Assembly: GCA_022113835.1 (NCBI GenBank)
Contig: JAILWY010000012.1
Span: forward strand, 10,912,001-10,976,000
DNA length: 64,000 nt
Source of the DNA: Atopsyche davidsoni
Lineage: Eukaryota > Arthropoda > Insecta > Trichoptera > Hydrobiosidae
Direction: 5' to 3'
How positions within the stretch are numbered: the first letter of the stretch is position 1; each line of letters opens with the position of its first letter. The notes below the pieces were generated by a model that ran no database searches, was not told where the DNA came from, and saw only the letters and a list, made by a program, of their open reading frames with translations. Of this stretch, positions 37,701 to 50,290 are shown piece after piece. The position numbers and the translations under genes were made by a program.

Positions 37701-40700
37701 CTTTTGCGCCAGGATTCACTAAAAAAGAGTAGGTGGTTGTTAAAATATAATTACTTTCATGGTATGTTATTATTTGTTAAAATGCATGTGAAATAATTAT
37801 AATATACAAACAAGGGAGATATACCTATACATGGGGTGTATACCGAGTATTTAAAATTTTACATTAAAATGTATTCATTTTGTGATTTATCATTATGTGT
37901 AGTAAATAAACATAAATTATAAAAAATACATCCAATGTTATCACGAATTCAAAGAAAAATCTACTACGTCTATACTACGTATAGACTGCTATCGGAACTA
38001 ATGTTGGTGGGTTTAAAGTTCATACTTATTTCAGTAGTAAAGAATAATATTGTTTCAGTAAATAAAGAATTAAGTTTAGCACTGAATTATAAGCTTGGCC
38101 GATCATAATAATTTCCTAAATTATGTTTTGTGTGTGTATATATATATAAAGAAATAGAACTTAGCTACTATAGAAATCTGTGACCGAAGTCAGCTCATTG
38201 TAAGATTTATAGATCAGTGCTTAAAGATGAGTGGAGTCAAGATGCTGTAAATCCTTAGGGCATAATTTTAGGATCTTTTTACTCTCAGGTCTGGTATAAG
38301 GCTGAAAGTGCAGACTTTGATATTCTCTCAAAGAGAGAGATTACCAGTCTATTTATTTGATTTAGTATTAATTTAACATGTGTATTCATATTCTAAGTCA
38401 TATCTTATTTTTATGATTGAATTTTCTTTTTTCAGTATTGATATGCATGTTTTTGGATTTGCAACATGCCCTTTCCTGGTGGAGCTTTTGAATGATCTGA
38501 AAATTTTGAAGATTAAAAATGAAAACACTTGGATAAACTCAAAACCTCTTCAGGGTAAGATACACTTGACTTGCTTTGTGTATGCAAGCTGTAACTTAAA
38601 AATGGTATGATATTTTCTGTAGACTGCAAGAGAGCTGGTTTTAAGAAAAACCATTTTTCCTTATCTTATGATTAAATACCATATAACTACGAGGTATTCA
38701 TAAAGCATGTACTCAACAACAAGAATAGTTACAAATAGAAGTACATAATACATATTATGGAAAATTAAGCAACATAAAAATCATTTTATGTTCTTTGACA
38801 TTTACATGAAATATTGTTTTTAGACAATGAATCTGAGAAGTGTTAGGTTTGTTAATTTATTTATAAATTTATATGAATTGTTTGTAATTTCTTATAAATA
38901 TATAAATAAAGTTTCAATTTCTTATAAATTATATTATTCTCACTGAATTTCCAGACATTAAAAGAGTTAAAACTAGTAATGTAATAAATAGCTCAATACT
39001 CCTATTATTTTTTCATTAAGTTTGTAGAATGATGAATTAGTAAAAAAAATCATCCTTAATTCCTGTTTTTGACATTGACGACAATGTTTATGATTAAGTA
39101 CATTATTCGATGGCATATGTCAAAAAGTTTTGTTGGTGAGAATTGGTTAGTTTCACATCCATAAACTAGGTTAAGAAAATTGGTGCAAATAGCATTAGAT
39201 ATAAAATTGTTAGTTTTGAGTGAATCATAAAAAAATAAATTGCAGAACAGCTGCAACGCATTATTTTAGCGAGATTAAGAGAGACATCACATAAGAAATT
39301 CACTCCAAGAGAAGAAGCATCTAAAACCATGCACCAAGAAGTGAGGTAATTGAACTGTTTGCAAACAGCTTATCGTACCTCTCTGAAATGAAATAATAGT
39401 ATCACTGAGCTCTTCAATCATGTGTACTCGGCGACCTTTGATACCCATCACTGGAAAATAAATTGAAGACTTAACAATGAAAATAATCAAAATATTTTGG
39501 GGTTAGAGATGAATCCTATAGAATACATAATAACTCTTGTAATACAAGTTTCAAAAGTAAATGCTAACATTTATTAAAATATTAGCAACCGCAATTAGAC
39601 CGAGCAATTTATTTACCCTTATATTGGGAAATGAGTTTATACGGAATAAAGTTTACAGTTGACCAAAAAAAGTTAAGTTTTGTTTGTTTGTTATAAATGA
39701 CAATACTAAAAAAACACTGTCCACATACTGGAATGTTCTGTTACATTTTAATTACACATTTTTATTTTATCAGAGACTGACATTGCCAAGTTAAATTAAT
39801 TTACAAAATATATTACTGCATAAAAATGCTATCTAGCAGCACAATGTTTATGGACAGGATTTTTCATTTTGAGAAATTACGATTTTATAATTGTTTGAAA
39901 CAATAATACAATGATATAAAAAGATATTGTCGTTTAGACTATGTATAATATACTTCTTAGTATAAAGTTGAAATGGAGAAATATAATGCAATAATTAATA
40001 CTCAAACTGACTGGCAATCAATAAATAAAATAATATTTTTTAAATATCTCAGTACATTATTTCAAAGTAAAATTCAACATTGCATAGTGTGAACTATTAT
40101 CTTTTGTATATTAGGTCACAAAGTATTTTACATGTAAATATATATAGTAGGTAAAATAAAAAACCTGCCAAGAATCTAAAGTAATAAAGATATCTAGGTA
40201 ATAGTAATTATAATTTTCACTTGAAGGAAAAAAAAACTTGAGAACTTAAATTTAATTCTTCATGTAATTTTATTTCCAGTAAGAGCACACTGACAAGTGT
40301 TGCAGTTCTAATATGCATACAATTTTAACTGATAAGATAATCACAGTGAACAAAATGACCTAGAATACACCGACTTTACTTATCTATTGCGCAAATAATA
40401 TTTCAAGCAAGACAATTACCTTTTCCTGAATCAGCATTCCTGATGACCACTTCATCTTTTGAGTAATTTTTGCCAGGTATCTTGGTGGGTTTGACAAACT
40501 TTCCAGAAGTTTTGATAATCTCCCCCGGAGCCAGCAGGAGAGGAGCAGGAGTCTCTATTGGAGAGGATGGAGCAGCGAGGGAGAAAGGAGAAGATTCCCC
40601 GATGACTACACCATCAGCGGCGGCGACGAGAGCAGGCTAAAAACAATAAAAATGTTACAACCACAAAAAAATATATGCAGTTGAGTTGAAGTTACCTTGA

Positions 40701-41403
40701 TTTCATAAATGCAAAAAAATATCTTTAAAAGGACATATTTTATAAAAATTTGAAAATATTCCAAGAATTTAACTGTTACAATATTATAATAAATGTAACA
40801 ACTTGTTTGTTATAAAACACAACAATAAATAATATTGATAAAATTTAAGAATACAAATTATTTAACAATGTAACATTTTTACCTCAGCATGAGTGACCCT
40901 ATCATTATAGTAATGACTCATATTATCGTTTTCTTGCCACATTTTGGCTCGTAATTCGATTAGTTCTAGTAAATGAAGCCTCGATCTTTTGTCCAGCTTC
41001 TCATCTTGCGAACCGTTGCGAAATATGTAAAAAAATGTATCCAACAGATGCTTGTACATAGACTCCAATTGAGCACCATGTAATTTGAGGTGCTGGTACA
41101 TCAGAGCTACGTTCGCTTGGAAGCACCTATCATGATTGCCAGAGGATATCTGGCAGGCCACCGTCTGTGTCAGGACAATAAGATCATCCACTAGAAAATG
41201 AACAGTAAAAATTATAATTACATTATAATTACGGAAGACTACACATTTAAATATATAAAAATACAAAGAAAACAAATAATACCAGAGTTGATTTTTAAAT
41301 CCATTACACTGCTTCGTGTATGGATTGAGCCTGAGGTGGATTTTAGAGGTCTAGGTACCTCCAGTTTTTTAACGGTTCTCGTCATTTTCGTTAGGGTCGA
41401 CAT
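31790..41403 (-). CDS. mxt: Mextli, eIF4E-binding translation factor
   Basis: Ten coding exons on the minus strand: 41403-41283, 41190-40883, 40636-40420, 39450-39379, 37718-37658, 37110-36819, 36605-36410, 34675-34613, 34266-34151 and 31897-31790. All junctions are GT-AG and every phase fits, giving 517 residues. Residues about 40-145 form the MIF4G-like helical domain (starting VDDLIVLTQTVACQ). A Pro/Ser-rich linker follows. The KH domain spans about 205-275, with the RNA-contacting GxxG loop G218-I-K-G221 in VMGIKGRRV. A second small conserved region lies near 335-357 (LGEFRFTISVGNSHYIKLIG). The C-terminal eIF4E-binding motif is YSPELIL at 453-459, which fits YxxxxL-phi with Ile for Leu. 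In Drosophila, Mextli binds eIF4E, eIF3 and RNA to promote translation; the same role is inferred. The Drosophila protein is somewhat longer. The start ATG (41403) is the first in an exon beginning at 41418, so the leader is spliced. Confidence 0.9.
34025..34266 (-). other. Alternative longer form of mextli exon 9 (read-through 3' end)
   Basis: If the donor at 34150/34149 (CGCAAG|GTAACT) is not used, the mextli frame stays open for 41 more codons after Lys482 (VTHSPTFHHRFSCIPH...), ending NSHYY and TGA at 34025-34027. This extension is GC-richer than any other intronic text in the gene. The alternative protein would be 523 residues, with a His/Pro/Phe-rich tail replacing the Gln/Asn/Ala-rich tail of the last exon. 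Both forms keep the eIF4E-binding motif. Confidence 0.4.
34991..36346 (-). mobile_element. Truncated Tigger/pogo-type transposon in a mextli intron
   Basis: A 1356-base element is flanked by TA duplications (34989-34990 and 36347-36348). The terminal inverted repeats start CACCCATACCTCGCTTTACG on the left and CACCCATACCTCGCTACACG on the right, both running on toward a GGCC. Subterminal copies of GGCCGTATA and GGCCGTTATAGCGAAA occur inside the right end. TA duplication and DDE transposase type place it in the pogo/Tigger group of Tc1/mariner. The element occupies 1356 of 1734 bases of the intron between mextli exons 7 and 8, in the same orientation as the gene. Confidence 0.93.
35206..35994 (-). 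pseudogene. Tigger-type transposase remnant
   Basis: Three minus-strand frames together cover the middle of a jerky/Tigger transposase. 35994-35740 carries part of the CENP-B-like DNA-binding region (QASRGWFEKFKNRFNLHN). 35792-35517 has the first catalytic motif FNVDETGLYWKQMPDRTY. 35520-35206 has the second, LILDNAPGHP, and the third in PKNTTALIQPMDQGAI; I count 32 residues between the last two Asp. The frame changes at about 35750 and 35518, and sequence between the binding and catalytic domains appears deleted. The N-terminal helix-turn-helix and the C-terminal tail are missing. It is non-functional, but the three catalytic Asp codons survive. Confidence 0.9.
37415..37506. repeat. Inverted partial copies of the tRNA-like 5' half
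   Basis: CCTTGTACTAACGAAT at 37438-37453 is the exact reverse complement of 37491-37506 in the 5' half of the tRNA-like element. CTAACCCTTGTATTAAC just after it repeats the pattern with one mismatch. The arrangement suggests inverted duplication or template switching beside the element. Confidence 0.7.
37490..37562 (+). tRNA. tRNA-Thr(UGU)-like sequence, probably a pseudogene or SINE head
   Basis: Exactly 73 bases fold as a standard cloverleaf: acceptor GATTCGT/ACAAATC (one C-A mismatch), D-stem GTAC/GTAC, anticodon stem CCGGC/GCCAG (one mismatch), loop CATGTAA with anticodon TGT, variable AGGAT, T-arm GTGGG-TTCAAAT-CCCAC, discriminator A. The B box GGTTCAAATCC is perfect. Position 33 is A where nearly all tRNAs have U, and two stems carry mismatches, so it is more likely a pseudogene or tRNA-derived repeat than a working gene. 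It lies in the mextli intron between exons 5 and 6, on the opposite strand. No T-run terminator follows closely. Confidence 0.65.
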
Positions 41404-41900
41404 CTCTGCTTTCCCTTGCTAAAATAACAAAACAACTGAAATCTATTTTCTAAAATTGTTTCAAATGTACGAAACCTAAATGTCAAAAAAGTAAACAGCA
41501 GTACTTGCAGTAAGGTTAAATTGAACGTAAAGAGCGATTCAATCCCAAAAGTCATTGTGATTTTACAAAGATAAACTGAAAAGATACGATAATGCTTGGC
41601 GTGAACAAAAAATAGTGACGTTTAAAAGTGAAAGTTAAAGGCAAAAAAATTGTGTGGTTAGAAACATCTTTTGGACACAAAAATACTGTAACTTCGGTTG
41701 ATGTACAATAAAAAGTTACTATAGAAGTATGTCTATAATATGATAAATAATTGGATTATTTAAACAAATGTAAATATAAACAAAGATATTCTAAAATGAT
41801 CCAAAATTAGCAAGAAAATAACAAATCCCATACCTCTCTCGCTACGCCATAAAACAAAACCTATGACAAGGCACACCGACAACACGAACACACCTATATA
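41404..41900 (-). promoter_or_regulatory. mextli 5' leader: untranslated exon and 5' UTR intron
   Basis: The coding exon starts at 41418 after an acceptor (TTATTTTAG), leaving 15 leader bases before the ATG. Upstream on the minus strand an excellent donor, GCGAGAGAG|GTATGG, ends an exon at 41834. The transcription start would lie a short way above, about 41870-41930, in a slightly GC-richer patch. No TATA box is evident. Confidence 0.5.
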
Positions 41901-43834
41901 TTACTCGAGTGTTACCACAGCTATTAAGCTTATTTTTATTTGAAGTTATATCACACATGTTTTTTGTTAGAATTTTTTCTCAAACATATATTAATACATT
42001 TATAAATTTTGTGAATAAACATTTATTTTACTAAGGTTTTGAATAAAAAGATATATTAAATGAATAAATATAAAACAGAAGTTGGGAAATTATTTTGCCA
42101 TATGGCAAGAATATTGAGTCAATATTGTGTAACTGTACCTACAATAGAAAATATTTAATTTTAATCAAAGAAAATTTAATAAATAAAAAAAATCAAGCCA
42201 CGCTTAATTTTATCATCAGTCGAACGTTCTTTAAATAAATGTGCTGCTAATATTTTTATAATATAATTGTTTCAATTCAAATTTCTCCGGCTAAGTTGAA
42301 CTAAATTTACTCACTATGTGTGCTATTCATCTGCTTGATTTACCTGACTTGATGTAAATCTGAGTTTGACCGTCTTGCGCTCTTTGCGTCAATACAAAAA
42401 TTATTGAAGTAATAAAACAAAAAATATTTTGATACATTTATTTATTAAATACACCATTAAACATGAAATTATTATACAATGTTAAATATTGCTGACCCTT
42501 ATCTATACAAAAACATCAAAAATGTAGTAAATTTACTAGTGATCAAGAAGAAAAAAGTGTATTTGCTTAAACGTTTAAGGGGTAGTAAAATCAAAATGAT
42601 ATCATGAATGAACATTCAATTCGTAGCAACCGGTCCTTACGTAAAGATAATTGTATGAATTTGAGATTGGGTACATTTTGATAGATGTTTTGTGCAGTTT
42701 TGAAGAGTTTTTCTTTAGGACCTGTAACATTATGAAAAATGGACTTTATATAACAATAAGATAATTTTGAACTAGATTAAGGTGTAATTGCAAAAATATT
42801 GCATGGTATCAAGAATGCATGCATATTTATGTTAGAACCAAGAAAACCTATTGAAAAGCATAAGTATCTGGCTATTTTTACCTTCTGTAAAAACCTCGAT
42901 TCTATGTCTGAAATATTACTGATGTTTTTGAATACACAAGAGCCATTCGTAAAATTCTACCTACTATGGGCCCTAGGTACTTACCAATATTTTATAAAAA
43001 ACAGTATAGTTCGATATTAATAAAGAGTTCAAATAATCATTGATTAAATTTATTCTGATTATTATTTTTCTCAATTTGTTTTGTTTACACTGTAAATAGA
43101 TTAATCCATAAAAGTGAACACATACTTAATGATATATTTTTCAAAAGATTGAATATGCATCATGAAGCATTTAGATGAATACTTAAAATATTTTTTTTTT
43201 TTAAGTTCAATAAAATATAATTCCTATGTTCTTGGAATAACTAATATAAAGATATACAGATTATTCATATGATTTATTGGATCATTTGATTTATTAAACA
43301 TCTTCGTAAGCATTACAATTATAATAAAAATTATGCACTCAATGATAAAGTATGCAGCACAGTTTTGAATGTCTGACATTCACTCTACAAAATAAAAATA
43401 AAAATCACAATAAAATACAGTATTTGGAGAACTATTTTCCTTCCATAAAACCATATTGGCTCATTACCTTCTCGGCATATTGCAATACAATGCAGAGAAA
43501 AATACAATGCATATATAGTAAAAAGAATTGATTGTTTGTATGGTATCTGAATGCTTTAGTATCCACTTTGCTGACTGCTTCCGTTCACGATTTCATAAAA
43601 TTTATTTGATGGGTTCAATAAAAAAATAGGTTTCATTTGTAACATATAGTCAAAATTATGTTGCAAATATGTTCAATATGCTGTTTTACTAATTTTTGTG
43701 TGGGTGAACTGAAAAGTCTAGGTTAATGTCACATTTATATTAGTTTATTTACTTTTCGGAGTATACATTATATGGATACATGGAATGTTTATCCTCAATG
43801 AAAAAAAAATCAATCCCTATACAATGCAGGGACT

Positions 43835-43897
<63 letters not shown>

Positions 43898-45323
43898 TTA
43901 TATATATGAGTAAAAAAGAAGTAGTAAACATATACTAGTTGGAATTTCTTACATGCTATAAAAAATTGATAATCAAACAATAAAAATGGTGCTATTCGGA
44001 AGTGATTACATTAAATAGTTTTAAACCAATACTAAAAATAATAGAGTGTTATTAATTAAACAGCAATAAATAATTAATAATTATGTTTTAAAACATTGAT
44101 TATTTTGTATTACTGTCATTATTATTAAATACAATATTAAAAAATTACATACAACGTAGTACAGACCCACACCTATTATATTTATGAATCTTAACTCTTT
44201 TAAATTATAATTAAGTTTGTGGCACAAGCGATTCCGTAAGTCGATTACTTAAAAATAAAATTGGTAACCCTTTAAGATGTAAAATACACAGACAACACAA
44301 AAAATGAGTTGCTTCATGGTTTAATTCTCCTATTGATTTTTTTCAGTTTTATGTATAAAAAAATAACTTGCGGGTTATGTTACTTGTATAAAGGGAGACT
44401 TGCACGTAGTAGAACAGCATTTGGAGTGCGACTCGTCTAACGTAATTGAAGCATGCAGTTAAATAATGATCTATAATAGCATATTTTTGCCCAAATTTAA
44501 CATTCAGTAGTTTCTAATAGTAAAATTCTTCGTACACTTTGTTTAATGATTTAAAAGTTTAATAAATGGCCAAAGTTTTATAAAGTAAATCTAATCAAAG
44601 GTTCTTCACCTTTACTGTCTTTCTATAAAAAAATACCAATGTCATGTCATTTAAATTAATTGTGAACTTGTAAAAAATTTTTTTTGTCAATCTATAGAGA
44701 TCAAACACAATGCCCTAATGTGTTTAATGAGTATATTTTTACTAAATCATTTGAAAGACTCAAAATATAATTAGAAAATTGTTATTGGCCGATCAGTCCA
44801 GTATATGTCATTGAGACTGATTTATACAGGCACATTTAAAATAAGGTCATTGTTGAGTTTATTATCTTTTAAAATAGAAACACGGTTGAAATAGTCAAGC
44901 TTAATCAATGCTTAAATGCTTAATCAAAACAGAAAAAAGTTTGTTTCACAACAATATTCTCAAAAATTATAGACTATTATTTCTATGGATGCTTCAGCTG
45001 CCTGTTAGTATTGTATTTTATTATAAGGCACAAAGAGCAAAGTGCTTGAGCGCATATTCTGGTATTGTTATTATTAGCAATGTAACAATATAACTGAATA
45101 TATACACCTAAACTGATGATGGTACAGTCAGTACTGGAATAAAATAGTGTGTGTTGCTGCCCTAATAGTTTAGTTCATATTGGCCATAGTATCCCATCAT
45201 TATTTCTGTAAGTTTATGACGGTTACTAGTAGTACGTAATACAATGAATAAAAATTAAAAGGATTTGTTTATATTGATAATACATATAAATAATGTCAAT
45301 TGTGATAGTCAAATAACAGTTGC
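41901..45323. other. Region between mextli and Miga, including the Miga 3' UTR
   Basis: Miga ends at 45324 on the minus strand, so part of this is its 3' UTR. A minus-strand AATAAATAAA-type signal occurs near 42445. No coding sequence is recognised. The TA repeat at 43838-43908 is annotated separately. Confidence 0.45.
43838..43908. repeat. (TA)n microsatellite
   Basis: About 55 bases of perfect TA repeat followed by a TTTATT-interrupted tail. Confidence 0.95.
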
Positions 45324-47674
45324 TTATGTTTGTGAGCAAAGTTTTTGACTAATATTATCAATTCGAGTTCTAATATGAAGCATAATATCGAATGACAAGT
45401 CTTCCACAGAATTATAACGAGTACGTTGAAAGTTGAATATATCTACTAAAAATAACATTATCTGTTCTTTGAAATAGTGGCAAGTTTCACGTAAATTATC
45501 ATCAGGTCCCAGGAACCCCCAAGCCATCAACGGAGACATCTGCTCAGATATCATATAGAAGTGTGCCATGAAACCATCAGGGTACTTGAGCATGCGCCTC
45601 TTGGCTTTCAGGACAGACCATACTGCAGTTGTCAGAGCCTGTAAACAGATATTATGAAGGTGAAATATATTTATTTTTCAAACATCTTCTGGGTTAATTT
45701 AAAAATTAAATAAAACTATAAAAAAACCCCAGACCATAATTTAATATGTATTAAAATGAAAAATTTATATGCAATTATTTAAAGGAAATAAATAAATCAC
45801 AACTATCTTCACATGTTTTTATATAAAAATCTGATTCAAATTGTTACATTATAAAGGTAGTAAGAACTTTTGATGTTATATTATTAGACTTACAGTTTCT
45901 TTAAATCCATTTGATAGCCATCGATTTTGAACAACAGCGGTGACCGAAGAAGGCGGAGAAGCTAAGTCTTCAAATGCATCGAGAAGAATATAATCCAGCA
46001 CGACATCATAAAATGTGAGAGCTTTTACTCCTTTAGTTTCTAGTTCACTTTCTAAGAACTCCCAGTTTTCTATATCACTGACCCATGATAACATTTCCTC
46101 ATATGCCACTAAGAATTCTTTGGGATCCTAAAATTAACAATTATAAATATACTCATTTTTAAAACTGATCAACTATTTATTTTTGAGGTCTAGTCTTATT
46201 TAGAGTTAATCTTCATAAAATGAATCTTGCATCCAAGCCTGACGTCTTTGTTCTGTTTGATGATAAATTATAAATTTTCAAATATTATCCCATATTTTTT
46301 AATCCTTATTTACCTTATCAGCAAACAAGAGTAGATCTGTCAGCATTTGTCTTCCGGAGTCAGCAAACCATGACCAGGTATTTGGATCTTTAAACATTAA
46401 TTGAAATGCAAGTCTTATGCAGTGAAGTTTGCAGAGATATTCAACATCGGTGCCGCATTGAACCACTTCAGTTCGCAAAGTTCTGGAAAAAGAAAAAAAT
46501 ATATTTATACATATATACATTTAACTTCACAATACAGTATTTTTTATAATATGTACGTTGGTGCTGTCCATTTTAGAGAGACAATGGAGGTTTAGTAGAA
46601 TATAAATATGCTAAAGATACATACTATCTAAGAGCCTTACTCTACTTTCGATCTTGCTGCCAAATCCCGAGGAAAAGGATGAACAGGTTTTCATAGTCAG
46701 ATTAGTTGAAACAAGGCATGTTACTATGGTGGAGAAATATTATGTGTGCATTGTTTATCAGTAATGGACAAAGTTGTTCTGTCTTCACAGGGGTAGATTT
46801 TTATACAGAAGTTAGTAAATTGTTTTATTCTCACCTGCAAGGAATCCCAGTTTCAAATTGCTTTAAAGCTGATTGGTACAATAGCAAGTTTTCAACGTCT
46901 GGGAAGTATTCAGAAAATTCTTCAAATTCTCGTAAATCAGCCACCTGAAAGATATGAAATGACAGGCTAATATTGAGTGACAGTGCTGAAAGTAGTGTAA
47001 AGAAAAGTCATTTACTAAAAAATATATAAATTTGATAAGTATTCAATTTATTTTAGATTCACCTGTTAGAATGAAAATCAAATCGGTGACCTCTCTATTA
47101 GATTGATCTTAAATACTGATTAAAATGCCAATAATTAAAAAAAAATTATAGACAGTATGAAACTGATCTTTAAGGGTGAAGTTACCTCATCTTGCGCAGA
47201 AGCAAAGGATTCTGCTGAAGACTGGTTGCAGTCCCCGGTTCCGCTGTGATGCTGACGAACAACAGGAGTGCGCGGAGCCCCGCCTTCTGCTCCACTCCCG
47301 CTCTCGCAGCGGAACAGCACGGAGCGCTGATCCAAGAAGAGCAATTCACTTTGTTCCTAAAAATAAAAAAAACAATTCAAATGAGTTTTGCTGTTTAAAT
47401 ATGTGGTGTTTAAAATAATAGTTTTGGTAAATGTAGGAGTGATTTTATTTATCACAGTCTTGAATCCCTGTTATGTAAACTATAAAATAGACCAATGAAT
47501 AATGATGGATTACCTGCAGTAGATATGCAGCGTCCAGCAGCTGCTGTATTTCCCTGCAGAACTCCGCTTCTTCGGGTGTGGTGAGAGCCAGAACTCCCGT
47601 GCCTGAGCCACCTGAGGAAAAGGCAGTCAGAGCATCTTCCCAGTAGTTGATGCTCGTTTCTAATGCCTCCATAC
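45324..47674 (-). CDS. Miga: Mitoguardin (FAM73/MIGA), C-terminal 385 residues; 5' exons not found
   Basis: Six minus-strand exons join in phase: 47674-47514, 47356-47186, 46944-46835, 46482-46314, 46127-45894 and 45638-45324 (stop TAA). The product matches the conserved MIGA family core: GMEALETSINYWEDAL, then IPCRTLRTEVV, CIRLAFQLMF, VAYEEMLSWV, TFYDVVLDYILLDAFEDL, NRWLSNGFKET and VWSVLKAKRRMLKYPDGF, in the family order. MIGA proteins sit in the outer mitochondrial membrane, promote fusion and lipid handling, and tether mitochondria to ER through VAP proteins. The Ser/acidic stretch SSAESFASAQDE (exon 47356-47186) lies where family members carry an FFAT-like VAP-binding motif. The first listed exon begins with two bases of a split codon (incoming phase 1), so N-terminal exons with the membrane anchor, about 150-200 residues in relatives, must lie upstream at higher coordinates. 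An ATG two bases into this exon is probably internal. Confidence 0.92.
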
Positions 47675-47865
47675 CTTGAACACGTAATAAACACAACTAT
47701 TTTAAAAGATCGGATCAGAGATAAGTTCAAATACAAATAATTTTGGTTTACTTGTATTTTTTTAAAAGCTGTTGTAAAAAAAATAAAACAAAGCATAATC
47801 TTTACAATGTTTGAAGAAATATTGTTATTACGCATTAGAGAGTGGACTGAATTCTCTTCTTGTTA

Positions 47866-48061
47866 TTAGTCGACGAATGACGTAATGACGAATTTACAAA
47901 TACTCCCTTACCCGACAACATTAAAATCCCAACCAAGGCGTTCATGCCCGCCAAAGTTTATGATATTTTCTCACACAATAGGCATTCCTTTAAATTTTTC
48001 TAAAGGGAGCAATTCTAGATCCAATTTGCCACTCACATCAAAAGGAAATGACCCGACCCGC
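47866..48061 (-). pseudogene. Possible degenerate exon of unknown origin
   Basis: A strong minus-strand acceptor (TTCGACCTTTTTAG) precedes 48061. The following frame reads protein-like text with two in-frame stops: FPFDVSGKLDLELLPLEK..., a TGA, ENIINFGGHERLGWDFNVVG, a TAA, then a short tail to another TAA at 47866. The opposite strand also has an 82-codon frame over the same bases, so one of them may be the shadow. I recognise neither. Confidence 0.2.
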
Positions 48062-48306
48062 CTAAAAAGGTCGAATAAGAAAAATATTTCTATTACGATA
48101 CAAGTACCTAATTCTCAATTCGTTATTCATTGATTAAATAATAAATAATTAACGAATAACGTTAATTTTAAAGGTGATTTACACACGTTACTTTGAAAAA
48201 CGGAGCGTACGAGATTTTCGCCAAATAACTATGAAAAGTTTTTGATTACCATTAAAAATTATTTGTAACATACATTTACTAATTGAGATTTGTAAATAAA
48301 ATATTA

Positions 48307-48307
48307 C

Positions 48308-48331
<24 letters not shown>
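48307..48331. repeat. Short (TA)n run
   Basis: Twelve or so TA units next to a T-rich tract. Confidence 0.9.
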
Positions 48332-48339
<8 letters not shown>

Positions 48340-49097
48340 TTTACGATATTAAGATATAGACAAATTTAATAACATCAAATAACTTCGTAGGTAGATCATC
48401 AATTTATGAATGCATGTTTTTGTGAACCAAAATATGCACTCATTGTTTGTTTGAAAAATCTGGTAACATTTTATGGACTGTGAACATTGCGGCTGGTACT
48501 TTTGCAGCGTCACCATTCGTTTATTTTCAGAATCAAGGAGGTAGTCGCTACCGAGTGTTTTTTTTTTACCCCTATTAAAGGAGCAAGTCATAATTCCGAG
48601 TGCAATATGATCCGAGCAGAAGTCTTATGGCCGAGTCGCGCGTAATTTAGCAGCCAGTATACTTCAACTTGCGGCAGGGATGGAAATAATCTTATTATTA
48701 AATATTAAAATCCGGTGCAAATAAGTTTTTCTAAAGTTATTCATGTGATGTTAAGTCTTCTTTAATCTTTAATCATTAATACTACCTACACGCTGTTAGA
48801 AACTTATATTTTATTGTAGGTGCACGTGTGAAATATTTATTTAAAAATACGTTACATGAAATTTTAAAATAGCACACAGATCAACGCATTGGCACGATGA
48901 AGCGTTTTTAAAAAGAAATGGAGATTACGGAGTATTGTTATAATTCATAGAATGTCTACTCCAAGATAGTGGCTATTTTCAGGGAATGAAAAAAATATGA
49001 CTCCAGTACCAGAGTCGAAACATCGGAAACAAAAGGAGGAAAATAAAACACAGTATATTAATACCCAAGCATCGTAGTTATTATAAAGATAATATAA

Positions 49098-49299
49098 TTG
49101 GCGACATTGTTGATGAGCCACAGCGGGTACTCAAGGCGGACTCCAGTGGGTAGGACCTCTGGCAATGTTTGTTATAAGGTCCAGATGGATCAACTCTGCA
49201 CACTTCGCACAGGCAAGAGTCTGCTAAGTTCTCGGATGATTTGCTTCACCTGCAGTGCATGTCTTGTATCCAGCCAAAGTTTGTTTAAGTTTTGAAGGT
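49098..49299 (+). other. Exon-like GC-richer block ending at a strong donor
   Basis: The block ends TTTTGAAG|GTAAGT, a near-perfect splice donor on the + strand, but the long + strand frame (starting at 49098) stops seven bases earlier. A minus-strand frame over the same bases also looks protein-like (HALQVKQIIRELSRLLPVRS). No frame is convincing. The donor lies at the edge of the hairpin at 49300-49363. Confidence 0.25.
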
Positions 49300-49363
49300 A
49301 AGTTTGTATAGTTTTGCGAGTTTATTAGTTATTACTAATAAACTCGCAAAACTATACAAACTT
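49300..49363. repeat. Perfect hairpin, 30-bp stem and 4-nt loop
   Basis: Left arm 49300-49329 and right arm 49334-49363 are exact reverse complements, separated by TATT. The arm begins AAGTTTGTATAGTTTTGCGA. The format closely matches the hairpin at 27033-27094, although the arm sequences differ. Confidence 0.95.
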
Positions 49364-50290
49364 GCAGAAGTTTGTTTCTGTCTAAGATTCATTATTTTTT
49401 TTGTCTGTGGCTGAATTTTCGGTTCAAAACTAAACGATTTCCATTTTTCTTTGAATTTTGAAATGAATATGAATGACCGCCCTTAGAAACATAATTATTA
49501 TCATTAGTTCATATTATTTTACAAAAAAAAAACAAATCATTTAAAAAAAATCAATGAAGTCAAAAATCATATAATTTGATATAAAAAACTATGATTTTTA
49601 CGGAATTATCCAACAAAATTATATAGTTTGAATGAAATCCAGAAAATGTAGTAACTGAAAATTTAAACTATTTTATTATTGTTATTTAGGATTTCAATGC
49701 AAACATATATCAAATAAGAGTTAACTTTTACAATAAGATATAGAAACAATAAAATATAACAAGTAATAGCTTATATGAATTAGATGAGATAATACTCTAA
49801 ATTAGATGAGTCCAAAATATCGTGCTCAATATAGTGGGAAATCGAGAGCAGGGAAGCCTTTTTTCTGAAAACGTCAGGATGGAAGAAACATCGCATCGAC
49901 GCTCATTTCAGAGTTCAGATTCAATTTTCTCAAACTAGTACAATGTGTCTTTTTTGCTTGCACTTTGTAATTAATTATCGATCGTAATCGTAAACAGTAA
50001 ATAAACATAGCACACCTGTGACTATATTATTCGATTTCCACGTGTAACTATGATGTTAATGAATCAATTCAATTTTAAATGATGAAAGATTTGAAACTTG
50101 TTTATCATAGCTAAATGAAATAATTGACTCCCTCCCGCCCAGAAGAATTAAGTGCAGTATTTTATTAAAGTACATAATATAAAAGTTTATCAAGAAACTT
50201 TCATCATGAACCTAGTTGACTGAATGGGCCGCCAATAGGGTAAACATTACTCTACTTTGACGTTACAAGCGGCCCCTGGCGGGGCCCGAC

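Noticed and set aside
47176..47418. A + strand open frame of 80 codons
   Set aside because: It is the antisense shadow of the Miga exon 47356-47186.
49098..49292. A CFTCSACL string in a + strand frame resembling a LIM zinc-finger start
   Set aside because: Only one C-x2-C-x2-C cluster is present, the His expected three residues before it is Arg, and no second zinc-binding half follows.
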